This document shows, piece by piece, positions 16,013-25,763 of a DNA stretch of 64,000 bases. Every line of letters starts with the position of its first letter. Position 1 is the first letter of the stretch. This DNA comes from an uncultured Christensenellaceae bacterium (lineage in GTDB: Bacteria > Bacillota > Clostridia > Christensenellales > UBA3700). The stretch is taken from NCBI GenBank assembly GCA_910587685.1, contig CAJUMY010000006.1, positions 41,235 to 105,234 of the forward strand. The letters are read 5' to 3'. A model generated the notes under the pieces. The model had not been told where the DNA came from and ran no database searches. It saw nothing but the letters and a program-made list of their open reading frames with translations. A program made the translations under genes and the position numbers.

Positions 16013-18838
16013 TTATTTCTGCTCGAGCTTTTTCTTAAGGAATTTGCCTGTTAGGCTCTCTTTTACTTCCGCTATTTCTTCGGGCGTACCGCTCGCAACT
16101 ATCTCTCCGCCCTTATCTCCTCCGAAAGGTCCGAGATCTATGATATGATCCGCAACTTTGATAACGTCGAGATTATGCTCGATAACGAGAACTGTATTTC
16201 CCTTGTCTACGAATCTATTGAGTATGGATATGAGCTTCTTGACATCATGGGTATGAAGTCCCGTAGTGGGCTCGTCAAGTATATAAATGGTCTTGCCCGT
16301 ACTGCGTTTTGAAAGCTCCGTCGCGAGCTTCACTCTCTGCGCCTCTCCGCCGGAGAGCGTCGTCGCAGGCTGACCGAGCTTGATATATCCGAGCCCTACG
16401 TCCGCAAGCGTCTTTATCTTATTATATATCTGCGGAACGTTCTCGAAGAATTTAGTTGCCTCGTCTACAGTCATCTCGAGAACGTCGTGAATATTCTTTC
16501 CCTTATACGTTACCTGCAACGTTTCCCTATTGTATCTCATACCGTGACAGACTTCGCACGGAACGTATATATCGGAAAGAAAGTGCATCTCTATCTTTAT
16601 TATACCGTCTCCCGAACAATTCTCGCACCGACCGCCCGACGTATTGAAACTGAATCTTCCCGCGCCGTATCCTCTCGCCTGCGCCTCCTGAGTCTTTGCG
16701 AACAATTCTCTTATCTGAGTGAATACTCCCGTATAAGTCGCGGGATTCGACCTCGGAGTCCTTCCTATCGGGCTTTGGTCTATAGCTATTACCTTATCGA
16801 GATTTTCAATACCGAGTATGCCGTCGCAATTAGTTTCTTTGAGCCTTGCATTATTGAGCTTAGCCTGAAGAACGGGATAAATTATCTCATTGACGAGCGA
16901 ACTCTTTCCGCTACCCGAAACCCCCGTTACGACGTTGAATTTTCCGAGAGGTATCTTGACGCTGATATTTTTGAGATTATTCTGCTTAGCGCCGACGACT
17001 TCTAGATATGCTCCGTTGCCTTCGCGTCTTGTCTCGGGAACGTCTATCTTCATAGCCCCCGACATATACTGTCCCGTTATAGAATCGGGATTGTTCTTTA
17101 TCTCTTCGGGCGTTCCCTCTGCGATAAGCCGCCCTCCGTGAACTCCCGCTCCCGGACCTATATCGACGATATAGTCCGCGCATTCCATAGTGTCTTCGTC
17201 GTGCTCGACCACTATGAGCGTATTGCCGAGATCTCTCAGTCTCTTGAGCGTACCGAGCAGTTTTTCATTGTCGCTCTGATGCAGTCCTATACTCGGCTCG
17301 TCGAGAATATATAACACTCCCATAAGTCCGCTGCCTATCTGCGTTGCCAGCCTTATCCTCTGCGCTTCGCCGCCCGAGAGCGTCGCCGCCGAACGCGAGA
17401 GCGTAAGATACGAAAGCCCTACGTTGAGCAGAAAAGTTATACGAGCGTTTATCTCCTTGATTATTTGGTTCGCAATGAGTTGCTCCCGTTCGGTAAGCGT
17501 GAGCTCGCTCATGAATTTATATAGATTTTCGATAGACATATCTGTAAGTTCCGCAATATTCTTGTCTCCTACAGTGACCGAAAGAGCCTCTTTTCTAAGT
17601 CTCTTGCCTCCGCATACCTCGCAGGTCTTCGAAACCATGTATCGCTCTATCTCAGCCTTTACGAAGTCCGACGTCGACTCGTTATAGCGACGCATAAGAT
17701 TATTCACTATTCCCTCGTAACGTCTGCTGAAACTGCCGGTAAAAGTCTTTGACTTGTACTCCATTTCGATAGGAGTATCGTCGCCGTAGAATATGACTTT
17801 GAGCGCGCTGTCAGGCAAATCTTTAACGGGAGTATCGAGCGAAAATCCATGCTTTTTAGCAATGGCTTCCAGCATACCGAGACTGATATTCGACGAATCG
17901 AGATTCCATCCGCTCACGTTGATAGCGCCCTTTCTCAAGGAAAGATTCCAGTCCTTGACTATCTTATTGACGTCTATCACGTTATTAAATCCGAGACCGT
18001 GACACTCGGGACACGCTCCGTACGGATTGTTGAACGAAAAGAGTCTCGGCGCGAGCTCCTCTATACTTATATCGCAATCGGGACAGGAATACTTGGTCGA
18101 ATGAAGGACTCTCTCTCCGTTAGCCTCGACGCTCACTAGACCGTCCGCCAGTTTGAGCGCGCTCTCGAGCGAATCCGAAAGACGTCTGTTGATACCGTCT
18201 TTGACGACTATTCTGTCTATTATTACGTTGATGTTGTGCTTTACGTTTTTGTCGATCTTTATATCGCCGTCGCTGTCGAGATTGTATTCTATGCCGTCTA
18301 TCTCCACTCGCATATAGCCGTTCTTTCTGAGCGAATCGAGTTCTTTGCGATATTCGCCCTTACGTCCTCTAACCATGGGCGCTATGACTCTTATCTTAAC
18401 GCCTTCGCCGAGCTCAAGAACTTTGTCGCATATCTGATCGACGCTCTGATGCGTTATCTCCTTACCGCACTTAGGACAGTGCGGGCGTCCGATCCTTGCA
18501 AACAGAAGTCTGAAATAATCGTATATCTCAGTCACGGTCCCGACAGTCGAACGCGGATTGTTCGACGTAGTCTTCTGATCTATAGATATGGCGGGAGACA
18601 GTCCTTCGATATAATCGACGTCAGGCTTGTCCATCTGTCCGAGAAACTGTCTCGCATACGACGAAAGAGACTCGACGTAGCGTCTCTGCCCTTCCGCAAA
18701 TATCGTATCGAACGCGAGCGACGATTTTCCCGAGCCGCTGAGTCCTGTGAGCACGACCAGTTTTTCTCTCGGGATCCTTACGTCGATATTTTTAAGATTG
18801 TGTACTCTTGCTCCTTTTACGAAAATATCCTCTCTCAT
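16013..18838 (-). CDS. uvrA: Excinuclease ABC subunit A
   Basis: UvrA is the damage-recognising ATPase of nucleotide excision repair; the UvrA dimer loads UvrB at lesions. The 941-residue protein has the usual length and two ABC ATPase modules: Walker A GLSGSGKSSLAFDTI (about 31-45) and GVSGSGKSS in the second half, two LSGGEAQR signatures, and zinc-binding CxxC pairs (CPKC, CPDC/CPEC, CENCSGDG with CEVCHG). The ATG overlaps the uvrB stop (ATGA), so uvrB-uvrA form one operon under the SOS promoter at 20896-20924. Confidence 0.99.
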   Translation of the reverse strand: MREDIFVKGARVHNLKNIDVRIPREKLVVLTGLSGSGKSSLAFDTIFAEGQRRYVESLSSYARQFLGQMDKPDVDYIEGLSPAISIDQKTTSNNPRSTVGTVTEIYDYFRLLFARIGRPHCPKCGKEITHQSVDQICDKVLELGEGVKIRVIAPMVRGRKGEYRKELDSLRKNGYMRVEIDGIEYNLDSDGDIKIDKNVKHNINVIIDRIVVKDGINRRLSDSLESALKLADGLVSVEANGERVLHSTKYSCPDCDISIEELAPRLFSFNNPYGACPECHGLGFNNVIDVNKIVKDWNLSLRKGAINVSGWNLDSSNISLGMLEAIAKKHGFSLDTPVKDLPDSALKVIFYGDDTPIEMEYKSKTFTGSFSRRYEGIVNNLMRRYNESTSDFVKAEIERYMVSKTCEVCGGKRLRKEALSVTVGDKNIAELTDMSIENLYKFMSELTLTEREQLIANQIIKEINARITFLLNVGLSYLTLSRSAATLSGGEAQRIRLATQIGSGLMGVLYILDEPSIGLHQSDNEKLLGTLKRLRDLGNTLIVVEHDEDTMECADYIVDIGPGAGVHGGRLIAEGTPEEIKNNPDSITGQYMSGAMKIDVPETRREGNGAYLEVVGAKQNNLKNISVKIPLGKFNVVTGVSGSGKSSLVNEIIYPVLQAKLNNARLKETNCDGILGIENLDKVIAIDQSPIGRTPRSNPATYTGVFTQIRELFAKTQEAQARGYGAGRFSFNTSGGRCENCSGDGIIKIEMHFLSDIYVPCEVCHGMRYNRETLQVTYKGKNIHDVLEMTVDEATKFFENVPQIYNKIKTLADVGLGYIKLGQPATTLSGGEAQRVKLATELSKRSTGKTIYILDEPTTGLHTHDVKKLISILNRFVDKGNTVLVIEHNLDVIKVADHIIDLGPFGGDKGGEIVASGTPEEIAEVKESLTGKFLKKKLEQK

Positions 18839-20796
18839 TTCTTCTTTCCGTTGATCTCCTTCTTTAATTCCGCTATTCTCTCCCTTATCTTTATGGCGCT
18901 CTCGAAGTCGAGAACGCTCGCCGCGTGATTCATCTCTCTTCTGAGTCTCTCTATTTCCTTGTTGATATCCTTTATTCCGTCTTTAGCGTCTTCGACTTTC
19001 TTGCTTATCTCGAGCGTGTTCTTGATGTCCTTTATAATGGTCTTCGGAACTATTCCGTGCTCTTCGTTGTACCTGTTCTGCGCGTCTCTCCTACGCTTAG
19101 TCTCGTCTATGGCGCGTCTCATACTGTCGGTTATCTCGTCCGCGTACATTATGACCTTTCCTTCGCTGTTTCGAGCAGCTCGTCCGATAGTCTGTATCAA
19201 AGACGTCTCGCTCCTCAAGAATCCCTCCTTATCTGCGTCGAGTATCGCCACAACGCTGACCTCGGGCATATCGAGCCCTTCTCTCAAAAGGTTAATCCCC
19301 ACGAGCACGTCGAAGTCTCCACGTCTTAGCCCGTTAATAATATCCACCCTCTCCAATGTGTCGATATCACTATGCATATATCGCACTTTTATATGTCTTT
19401 CCTTGAGGAATGCCGTAAGAGATTCCGCCATCTTTTTCGTAAGAGTAGTAACGAGCGCTCTCTCTTTTTTCTCCGTTACCGCATTAATGACCCCGATAAG
19501 ATCCTCTATCTGTCCCTCTATCGGTCTGACCTCTACTATAGGGTCGAGAAGTCCAGTCGGTCTGATGAGCTGCTCTGCGACCTGCCCGGCTATAGACATC
19601 TCGTAAGGAGCAGGCGTTGCGGATACGCATATCAGTTGCGATATCTTGCTGTCGAACTCATCGAAGCGAAGAGGTCTGTTATCGTACGCCGCAGGCAAGC
19701 GGAATCCATATTCCACAAGGTTATCCTTTCTCGCTCTGTCGCCGTTATACATCGCCCTTATCTGCGGTATCGTCATATGGCTCTCGTCTATAAACATTAT
19801 ATAATCGTCGGGGAAAAAGTCCAACAGCGTATACGGCGGCTGTCCTTCCGTACGTCCGTCGAAATACCTCGAATAATTCTCTATTCCGCTGCAGTATCCG
19901 ACCTCTCTCATCATTTCTATATCATAGCGTACTCTTTCGCTGATCCTCTGCGCCTCTATGAGTTTATTTCTTGCCTGAAATTCGGCGACTCTCTTATGCA
20001 GGTCTCTTTCTATTATTTGCAGCGATTCTTTAAGTTTTTCGTTGCCGACAACGTAATGCGTAGCGGGGAATATATTGACGTGGCTGAGCTCCTGAAAAAC
20101 TTTAGAAGTAACTACCGTAAACTCGTAAATATTCTCTATCTCGTCTCCCCAAAACTCGACGCGGATAGCCGTCTCGGTCTTCTCCACGGGAAATATATCG
20201 AGAACGTCTCCCCTGACCCTGAACGTCGCTCTCGTAAAATCAATATCGTTACGCTTGTACTGAAGCTCGGTAAGTCTGTCTATGAGATCGTCTCTCTCTA
20301 TAGTCATACCCTTGCGGAGAGATAGCGCCATATCGAAATAGTCCTTAGGCGCGCCCAGACCGTAAATACACGATACTGAACAGACAACTATCACGTCTCT
20401 CGACTCGCAAAGCGCGCTGGTAGCCGAGTTCCTCAGTCGGTCTATCTCGTCGTTGACCATGAGTTCCTTTTCTATATAAGTATCCGAACGCGGTATATAC
20501 GCCTCGGGCTGATAATAATCGTAATAGGAGACGAAGTATTCCACATGGTTATTCGGGAAAAATTCGCGGAACTCATTACAGAGCTGAGCGGCAAGCGTCT
20601 TATTGTGAGCGATAACCAGAGTGGGACGCTGTACGCGTTCTATAACGTTCGCCATCGTAAAAGTTTTGCCACTGCCGGTCACACCGAGAAGAACCTGCGT
20701 TCTCAATCCGTCCTCGATACCTGCTACGAGCTTGTCTATAGCCTCGGGCTGATCTCCGCGCGGCTTAAATTTTGAATGCAATTCGAATTTTGCCAT
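18835..20796 (-). CDS. uvrB: Excinuclease ABC subunit B
   Basis: UvrB is the helicase-fold damage-verification subunit of nucleotide excision repair. The 653-residue protein has Walker A GVTGSGKTFTMANVIE near residue 35, the DNA-gripping beta-hairpin YYDYYQPEAYIPRSDTYIEK, the DESH box, helicase motif VI region QTIGRAARN, and a C-terminal UVR coiled-coil (IERLRREMNHAASVLDFESA) that binds UvrC or UvrA. Start set at the ATG at 20796, directly after GGAGGAAAT. First gene of uvrBA. Confidence 0.99.
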   Translation of the reverse strand: MAKFELHSKFKPRGDQPEAIDKLVAGIEDGLRTQVLLGVTGSGKTFTMANVIERVQRPTLVIAHNKTLAAQLCNEFREFFPNNHVEYFVSYYDYYQPEAYIPRSDTYIEKELMVNDEIDRLRNSATSALCESRDVIVVCSVSCIYGLGAPKDYFDMALSLRKGMTIERDDLIDRLTELQYKRNDIDFTRATFRVRGDVLDIFPVEKTETAIRVEFWGDEIENIYEFTVVTSKVFQELSHVNIFPATHYVVGNEKLKESLQIIERDLHKRVAEFQARNKLIEAQRISERVRYDIEMMREVGYCSGIENYSRYFDGRTEGQPPYTLLDFFPDDYIMFIDESHMTIPQIRAMYNGDRARKDNLVEYGFRLPAAYDNRPLRFDEFDSKISQLICVSATPAPYEMSIAGQVAEQLIRPTGLLDPIVEVRPIEGQIEDLIGVINAVTEKKERALVTTLTKKMAESLTAFLKERHIKVRYMHSDIDTLERVDIINGLRRGDFDVLVGINLLREGLDMPEVSVVAILDADKEGFLRSETSLIQTIGRAARNSEGKVIMYADEITDSMRRAIDETKRRRDAQNRYNEEHGIVPKTIIKDIKNTLEISKKVEDAKDGIKDINKEIERLRREMNHAASVLDFESAIKIRERIAELKKEINGKKK

Positions 20797-20895
20797 ATTT
20801 CCTCCGAGTATATACGAATAAAACTCTGTCGGCATCCTATTATCCGTTTACCGCCGACGACGCTTCGATAAATGCGAGTCGCCGACCGTAAGCAC

Positions 20896-20924
20896 ATTAT
20901 ATCAGAACATATGTTCTAAGTCAA
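20896..20924 (-). promoter_or_regulatory. SOS-regulated promoter of uvrBA with embedded LexA/DinR box
   Basis: On the minus strand TTGACT (20919-20924), 17-nt spacer, perfect TATAAT (20896-20901). The spacer holds the palindrome GAACATATGTTC (20905-20916), which matches the Gram-positive LexA box (GAAC-N4-GTTC). LexA bound here would cover the promoter; cleavage after DNA damage would free it. About 100 nt of leader precede uvrB. Confidence 0.9.
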
Positions 20925-20951
20925 CGAAAAACGAGGCAAAAGTATGCCTCG
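20925..20951 (-). terminator. Terminator of the 123-residue membrane protein gene
   Basis: CGAGGCA / TGCCTCG stem (20932-20951) followed on the minus strand by TTTTT. It lies immediately upstream of the uvrB promoter and insulates it from readthrough. Confidence 0.8.
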
Positions 20952-21015
20952 CTCGGATTTTTACATATAACTTTACGACCTATAGTCTACGTCGTCAAGA
21001 AAGATTTTTCGGAAC

Positions 21016-21387
21016 TTATCCGCCGAAAATCATAGTTATCAGACGTCCCAGAATGAACGTGCCTATAACGCCTGCGACGGAGAGAATTATCTTAAAATTG
21101 ATAGCTCTTTTTTCACTCTCGATCTCGCGGATGAACGCGTGCCCCTTCGTAAGAAGTTCTATCTTATAAGCGCTATCGCCGCTCGCGTCCTCTACTTCTT
21201 CGTAATCGAAATAGCCGTCGAGCGAAAGTCCTTTTAGAGTCGATTCAAGGTCGTTATTCGCAAAATCGCTTGTATACGGTATCTCTTTGAGCAAGTCGAT
21301 AGGTCTTATTACAACGGTTTCGTCGGGATATTTGACCGCTTCGTTATATATGACTTTCATAAGAGCCTTGTCTTTCCTTTTCAGCAT
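21016..21387 (-). CDS. Unknown protein with winged-helix-like N-terminus and C-terminal membrane helix
   Basis: A 123-residue protein. The first 85 residues look like a small helical/winged-helix domain (RPIDLLKEIPYTSDFANNDLESTLKGL... with DGYFDY and YKIELLTKGHAFI, resembling the wing), and residues about 99-120 form a hydrophobic helix that would anchor it to the membrane. I recognise similar clostridial proteins but no assigned function. Single-gene unit with terminator at 20925-20951. Confidence 0.65.
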   Translation of the reverse strand: MLKRKDKALMKVIYNEAVKYPDETVVIRPIDLLKEIPYTSDFANNDLESTLKGLSLDGYFDYEEVEDASGDSAYKIELLTKGHAFIREIESEKRAINFKIILSVAGVIGTFILGRLITMIFGG

Positions 21388-21583
21388 AACGTCTCCTTGT
21401 TGATTTTTGCCTTTTAAGTACGGTTATATTCCTTAATCAAACGCAAAATTTTCTTATCGAAAACAAGTATATCATTCTTTTTCGAGAAAATCAAGATTTT
21501 TCCCTTTAATTGCTTTATTATTCGATAAAAATATGATATTATATTGAAAATAATTTATGCCGCGCTATGCGTAAGTAAAGTCA

Positions 21584-21690
21584 GGCGCTCCGCTTAAGCT
21601 CACGCAAAGCGCCGATTTAGAAGTCTTGATTGTAACAAATCAAGCAAACGGCGCATCGCCGCCGAAAATTTCAAGCGCGTATTGAAATTT
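21584..21690 (+). repeat. Cluster of four short inverted repeats upstream of the acyl-CoA ligase
   Basis: The 345-nt gap before the ligase contains four hairpins in a row: GGCGCT/AGCGCC (21584-21613), CTTGATT/AATCAAG (21625-21644), GGCG/CGCC (21650-21660) and AAATTTCAA/TTGAAATTT (21666-21690). None has a T run, so they are not plain terminators. Function unknown; structured leader or a small intergenic repeat element are both possible. Confidence 0.5.
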
Positions 21691-21732
21691 ACTTCAAACA
21701 ATATATACGACCAATAAAAGAGGACAGGCATT

Positions 21733-23382
21733 ATGAATTTACTCGGCAGATATTTGACAAAAATTGAACATGAAGGCTATGAGAATTTCGCAAAAGATAC
21801 TGATATTATTGTTCCCGAGAATTTTAACTACGGATACGATATCATCGACGAATATGCGAAACTTTGTCCCGATAAGCGCGCTCTCGTGTGGTGCAACGAC
21901 AAAGGCGAGGAGAAGATCTTCACCTTCGGCGATATGAAAGTTCTTTCGGATAAAGTCGCATACATCTTAGATAAGAGCGGCGTTCACAAGGGCGATTTCG
22001 TTATGACGATGCTCAACAGACGTTACGAATACTGGATAACGGCTATAGCGTGCCACAAAATAGGAGCCGTGCTAGTTCCCGCTACCTATCTTCTTACGGC
22101 TAAGGACATCGCATACCGTATCAATAACGCCGACGTTAAAGTTCTAATCGTGACGAATGAAGACGACGTTACAAAGCACGTCGCGGAAGCTATTCCCATG
22201 TGTCCTTCACTCAAAAAGGTATTTACCACGACGGACAGCGACCTGTTCGAGTCTCTCGATAACGCTATAGACAACGCGCCAGAAGGATTCGTCCCGAGAG
22301 AAAAGACTACGAACGACGATAAATTCCTCGTATACTTCACGTCCGGTACTACCGGAAATCCGAAAATGGTCGCTCATAAATACCTCTATCCGCTCGGTCA
22401 TATGATCACCGCGAAATTTTGGCAGGACGTCGTCGACGACGGACTTCACCTTACCATGGCGGAAACGGGTTGGGCTAAATGCAGTTGGGGAAAAATATAC
22501 GGTCAATGGATAGCGGGAACCGCTATATTCGTATACGATTATTTCGGAAAATTCACTCCTACGGATATACTTCCGCTCATTTCGAAGTATAAGATAACTA
22601 CTTTCTGCGCTCCGCCGACTATATACCGCTTCCTATGCAAAGAAGACCTTTCGCATTACGACTTTTCTTCGATAACGCACTGTTCGACGGCGGGCGAAGC
22701 TCTCAATCCCGAAGTCGCTAAGCAATTCAAGGATCAGACGGGACTGAATATATACGAAGGCTTCGGTCAGACGGAAAGCACCGTTATACTGGCGACTTTC
22801 AAATATATGGATATCAAACAGGGCTCGATGGGCAAGCCGTCTCCGATATATAACGTCGAGCTTCTCGACAACGACGATATGCCCGTCGCTCAAGGCGAGA
22901 CAGGAGAAGTGTGTATACGCTTGAGAGAGAATCAGGTCGGCCTCATCTATCAATACCATAACGATGAGGAGAGAACCAAAGCGACGTTTGCCAACGGAAT
23001 ATATCATACGGGCGACTTGGCGTACGCAGATAGCGACGGTTACTACTGGTACGTTTCCAGAAAAGACGACATCATCAAATCGTCGGGTTACAGAATAGGA
23101 CCTTTCGAAGTCGAATCGGCTCTTCACGAGCACCCCGCGGTTCTCGAGTGCGCTATAACCGGCGCTCCCGATCCTCTAAGAGGTCAGGTCGTCAAGGCAA
23201 CTATCGTGCTTGCAAAGGGTTACGAACCTTCCGAAGCTCTCATAAAAGAACTTCAGAACCACGTCAAGAAAGCCACCGCTCCGTACAAATACCCGCGTAT
23301 AGTGGAGTTTGTCAGCGAACTTCCGAAAACCATTTCGGGCAAGATAATGCGTAAAGATTTAAGAGCCAAAGACAATAAGTAA
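21733..23382 (+). CDS. Acyl-CoA synthetase (AMP-forming), medium-chain type
   Basis: An ANL-superfamily ligase of 549 residues that activates a carboxylic acid as acyl-AMP and transfers it to CoA. Motifs: P-loop YFTSGTTGNPK near residue 204, the A5 region YEGFGQTES, the adenylate line YHTGDLAYADSDGYYWYVSRKDD, and the C-terminal catalytic lysine in TISGKIMRKDLR. The overall look fits medium-chain or aromatic acyl-CoA ligases of the ACSM type; the substrate is not certain. Start ATG with GAGGA upstream; alone in its transcription unit with a terminator at 23462-23490. Confidence 0.92.
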   Translation: MNLLGRYLTKIEHEGYENFAKDTDIIVPENFNYGYDIIDEYAKLCPDKRALVWCNDKGEEKIFTFGDMKVLSDKVAYILDKSGVHKGDFVMTMLNRRYEYWITAIACHKIGAVLVPATYLLTAKDIAYRINNADVKVLIVTNEDDVTKHVAEAIPMCPSLKKVFTTTDSDLFESLDNAIDNAPEGFVPREKTTNDDKFLVYFTSGTTGNPKMVAHKYLYPLGHMITAKFWQDVVDDGLHLTMAETGWAKCSWGKIYGQWIAGTAIFVYDYFGKFTPTDILPLISKYKITTFCAPPTIYRFLCKEDLSHYDFSSITHCSTAGEALNPEVAKQFKDQTGLNIYEGFGQTESTVILATFKYMDIKQGSMGKPSPIYNVELLDNDDMPVAQGETGEVCIRLRENQVGLIYQYHNDEERTKATFANGIYHTGDLAYADSDGYYWYVSRKDDIIKSSGYRIGPFEVESALHEHPAVLECAITGAPDPLRGQVVKATIVLAKGYEPSEALIKELQNHVKKATAPYKYPRIVEFVSELPKTISGKIMRKDLRAKDNK

Positions 23383-23461
23383 TATCTACAACCTATATTT
23401 TCGTTTGGACGAAACCTATTTTGCTCCGCGAAAAATATTGCTTAGTGTAAACAAAAATATC

Positions 23462-23490
23462 AAAGAGCGTACCTTATAGATACGCTCTTT
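23462..23490 (+). terminator. Terminator of the acyl-CoA synthetase gene
   Basis: Perfect 10-bp stem AAAGAGCGTA / TACGCTCTTT with 9-nt loop and a T-rich tail, 80 nt after the stop. Confidence 0.85.
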
Positions 23491-23627
23491 CTTTATCTCT
23501 TTTGAAATCAACAATACTGTATCACAAGCAAATGCGGCGACACGGGCGGCATAAACTCGTTACATTTTCAAAATCATAAAATTCGGCAACGCTGTTTTAA
23601 CATGCGGAAATATGCGAATACCCTATT

Positions 23628-23867
23628 CTATTTAACGGTATGCGCGGTAATTATAGTAAAACTATGAGCGTTCACCGTTATCTTGTAACCTCGGACAGTT
23701 GCATACCAGTTTTTACCAAGACGTTCGATCAAAACGTTTTCATCTAAGATTTTCTCTTTACACCACGTAACAACGTCGTCGGTTTCTATTCCCAAGTTTC
23801 TTTTTATCCTATCCGTTCCCATTTTAGTAGTGTGGAGCTTATCAATGTTTCGTATCAAATCATTCAT
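23628..23867 (-). CDS. DUF3781 family protein
   Basis: A 79-residue protein that matches the small DUF3781 family common in Firmicutes: helical N-terminal half (LHTTKMGTDRIKRNLGI) and a beta C-terminal half (VVTWCKEKILDENVLIERLGKNWYA). The function of the family is unknown. No signal or membrane segment. The ribosome site (AGAGAG) is modest. Confidence 0.75.
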   Translation of the reverse strand: MNDLIRNIDKLHTTKMGTDRIKRNLGIETDDVVTWCKEKILDENVLIERLGKNWYATVRGYKITVNAHSFTIITAHTVK

Positions 23868-23974
23868 TTTTGCTCTCTTTCCCTATATACCGCAAACTGC
23901 GTCCGTTTAGATATATATCCCGCTCGAATCATATCATACTTTCTTTTACGAATACGCTATTATGAATTTTCTGA

Positions 23975-24421
23975 TCATTCTTTAATGAACTCGTTGAGCG
24001 TTCCGTACTCTTCCCTCAGCTTGAATATCCTATCTCTCACTTCTTTGACGCTACGAACGGAATTCAACATTTTGGCTTTAGAGTCTTTTATTTCTATCAA
24101 AAGAACGCCGTCGCCGCTTTTACGGCTCGAAATCGAATAAGTAACGCCGAGTATATCGCGGATATATATTATATCTTCTCTCTTGAACGACCTGTTTATA
24201 ACGAGAGTTTTGTCATCCTCTTTGTAATCAATCGCGGAATCAGGCGTAAAAGCGTACTCGATGATAACCGCTAAAGCAATGACAGCGATAGCCGCGGGAA
24301 GCAGAATAAGATAATTATTAAGTTTGCTCACGGCAATCAAAACTCCTAAAACAAGCATACATATGAGTACTATTACGTTATTAATCATTATTTTGGGCGA
24401 CTTTTTCGCAATACTTTCCAT
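23975..24421 (-). CDS. Membrane protein with bPH-like domain, unknown role
   Basis: About 148 residues: two hydrophobic helices (about 17-34 and 39-60) and a C-terminal domain of alternating strands ending in a helix (VKEVRDRIFKLREEYG), similar in layout to bacterial PH-like (YdbS/YdbT) membrane proteins. Function not assignable. Two adjacent ATG codons are possible starts; the second (24421) has better spacing to AAGGAG. It follows the hom terminator, so it may depend on readthrough or a weak promoter of its own. Confidence 0.6.
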   Translation of the reverse strand: MESIAKKSPKIMINNVIVLICMLVLGVLIAVSKLNNYLILLPAAIAVIALAVIIEYAFTPDSAIDYKEDDKTLVINRSFKREDIIYIRDILGVTYSISSRKSGDGVLLIEIKDSKAKMLNSVRSVKEVRDRIFKLREEYGTLNEFIKE

Positions 24422-24439
24422 CATCTCTCCTTAAAAATC

Positions 24440-24467
24440 GAGCAGATCGCATTTACGCGTTCTGCTC
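24440..24467 (-). terminator. Terminator of the panT-coaX-hom operon
   Basis: GAGCAG / CTGCTC stem with a further CGC/GCG pairing inside; on the minus strand followed by ATTTTTA. Located just after the hom stop (24478). Confidence 0.75.
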
Positions 24468-24477
24468 AATGTATGAC

Positions 24478-25752
24478 TTACTTTTCTATTCTTATAAGAT
24501 TTGCGATTTTCACGACGTCGGTCAGCTTTTCAATACCTTCGCACGCTTTCTTCATATTATTCTCGCGCGTCGCGTGCGTAACGAATATGATAGATACGGT
24601 ATCTTTGCCCTCTTGCTGTACCATCGAAGCTATCGAAACTCCGTATTTTGCAAACAGCTTGGTTATCTCCGCAAGTACGCCTGCCACGTCGTGTACGTTG
24701 AGTCTCAGATAATAAGAGCTCTCAAAATCGGAAATAAGTTCTTCCTTTGTGACCGCCTTTTCAATGCCGTCGTAGCGCGCGTGCTTTATCTGTCTTGCCG
24801 CGAATACGACGTCGCTCACGACAGCGCTTCCCGTCGGGAACGAGCCCGCGCCTCTGCCGTACAGCATGATATCTCCCACGTTGTCGCCGACGATGAATAC
24901 GGCGTTAAACGATCCGCTAACGCTCGCAAGAGGATGGCTCGACGGTATGAATGCAGGATGAACTCTGACTTCGTACTTTCCGTCGTCCTTCATCTTCGCT
25001 ATCGCAAGAAGTTTTACGGTGAGTCCGAATCTCTTTCCGTACTCTATGTCCTCTTTCGCTATCTTTGAAATGCCCTCTCTATAAATGAGTTCGACGGGAA
25101 CGACTCTGTTAAAAGCGAGCGTTGCGAGTATGCTTATCTTATAGCTCGCGTCGTAGCCTTCGATGTCGGCTATAGGATTAGCCTCGGCAAAGCCGAGAGC
25201 CTGCGCGTCCTTTAGCACGTCGGCATAGTCGGCGCCTTCGTTAGTCATTCTCGTCAAAATGTAATTAGTCGTACCGTTGATGATACCCTTTATCTCCTTG
25301 ATATCGTTAGCTTGCATGGCTTCGGTCATCGTCCTTATTATAGGTATACCGCCGCCCGTCGTCGCCTCGTAATAGAGTCCGACGTTATTCTCGCTAGCGA
25401 CCTTCTCAAGCTCTATCCAGTTCTTTGCAAAAAGTTCCTTGTTTGCGGTCACGATGCTTTTACCGGATTTAAGCGAACTCAGAATGTATCCCTTCGCAGG
25501 GTCTACGCCTCCGATGCACTCCGCTACTATCGATATATTCTCGTTATCGAGGATATCTTTGATATCCGTAACGAGCGCGCTCTCGTCCGCTCCCGCCGCT
25601 ATAGCTTTCTCTTTATTCCTAACAAGAACGGCTTTTACGGAAATATCAACGCCGTACTCCTTAGCTATCGTTTCCTTTCTTTCGAGGAGAATCTTATACG
25701 CGCCCTGTCCGACCGTTCCGAATCCCAATATTGCAACTCCGACTTTTTTCAT
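24478..25752 (-). CDS. hom: Homoserine dehydrogenase
   Basis: Catalyses NAD(P)H-dependent reduction of aspartate semialdehyde to homoserine, the branch to threonine and methionine. The 424-residue protein has the N-terminal Rossmann motif GFGTVGQGAY (residues 10-19), the catalytic region with ANKELFAKNW and GGGIPIIRTM, the signature near GFAEANPIADIEGYDASYK, and a C-terminal ACT domain (YLRLNVHDVAGVLAEITKLF) for feedback control by threonine. Third gene of an operon, 11 nt after coaX. Confidence 0.97.
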   Translation of the reverse strand: MKKVGVAILGFGTVGQGAYKILLERKETIAKEYGVDISVKAVLVRNKEKAIAAGADESALVTDIKDILDNENISIVAECIGGVDPAKGYILSSLKSGKSIVTANKELFAKNWIELEKVASENNVGLYYEATTGGGIPIIRTMTEAMQANDIKEIKGIINGTTNYILTRMTNEGADYADVLKDAQALGFAEANPIADIEGYDASYKISILATLAFNRVVPVELIYREGISKIAKEDIEYGKRFGLTVKLLAIAKMKDDGKYEVRVHPAFIPSSHPLASVSGSFNAVFIVGDNVGDIMLYGRGAGSFPTGSAVVSDVVFAARQIKHARYDGIEKAVTKEELISDFESSYYLRLNVHDVAGVLAEITKLFAKYGVSIASMVQQEGKDTVSIIFVTHATRENNMKKACEGIEKLTDVVKIANLIRIEK

Positions 25753-25763
25753 TACCTTTTCCT

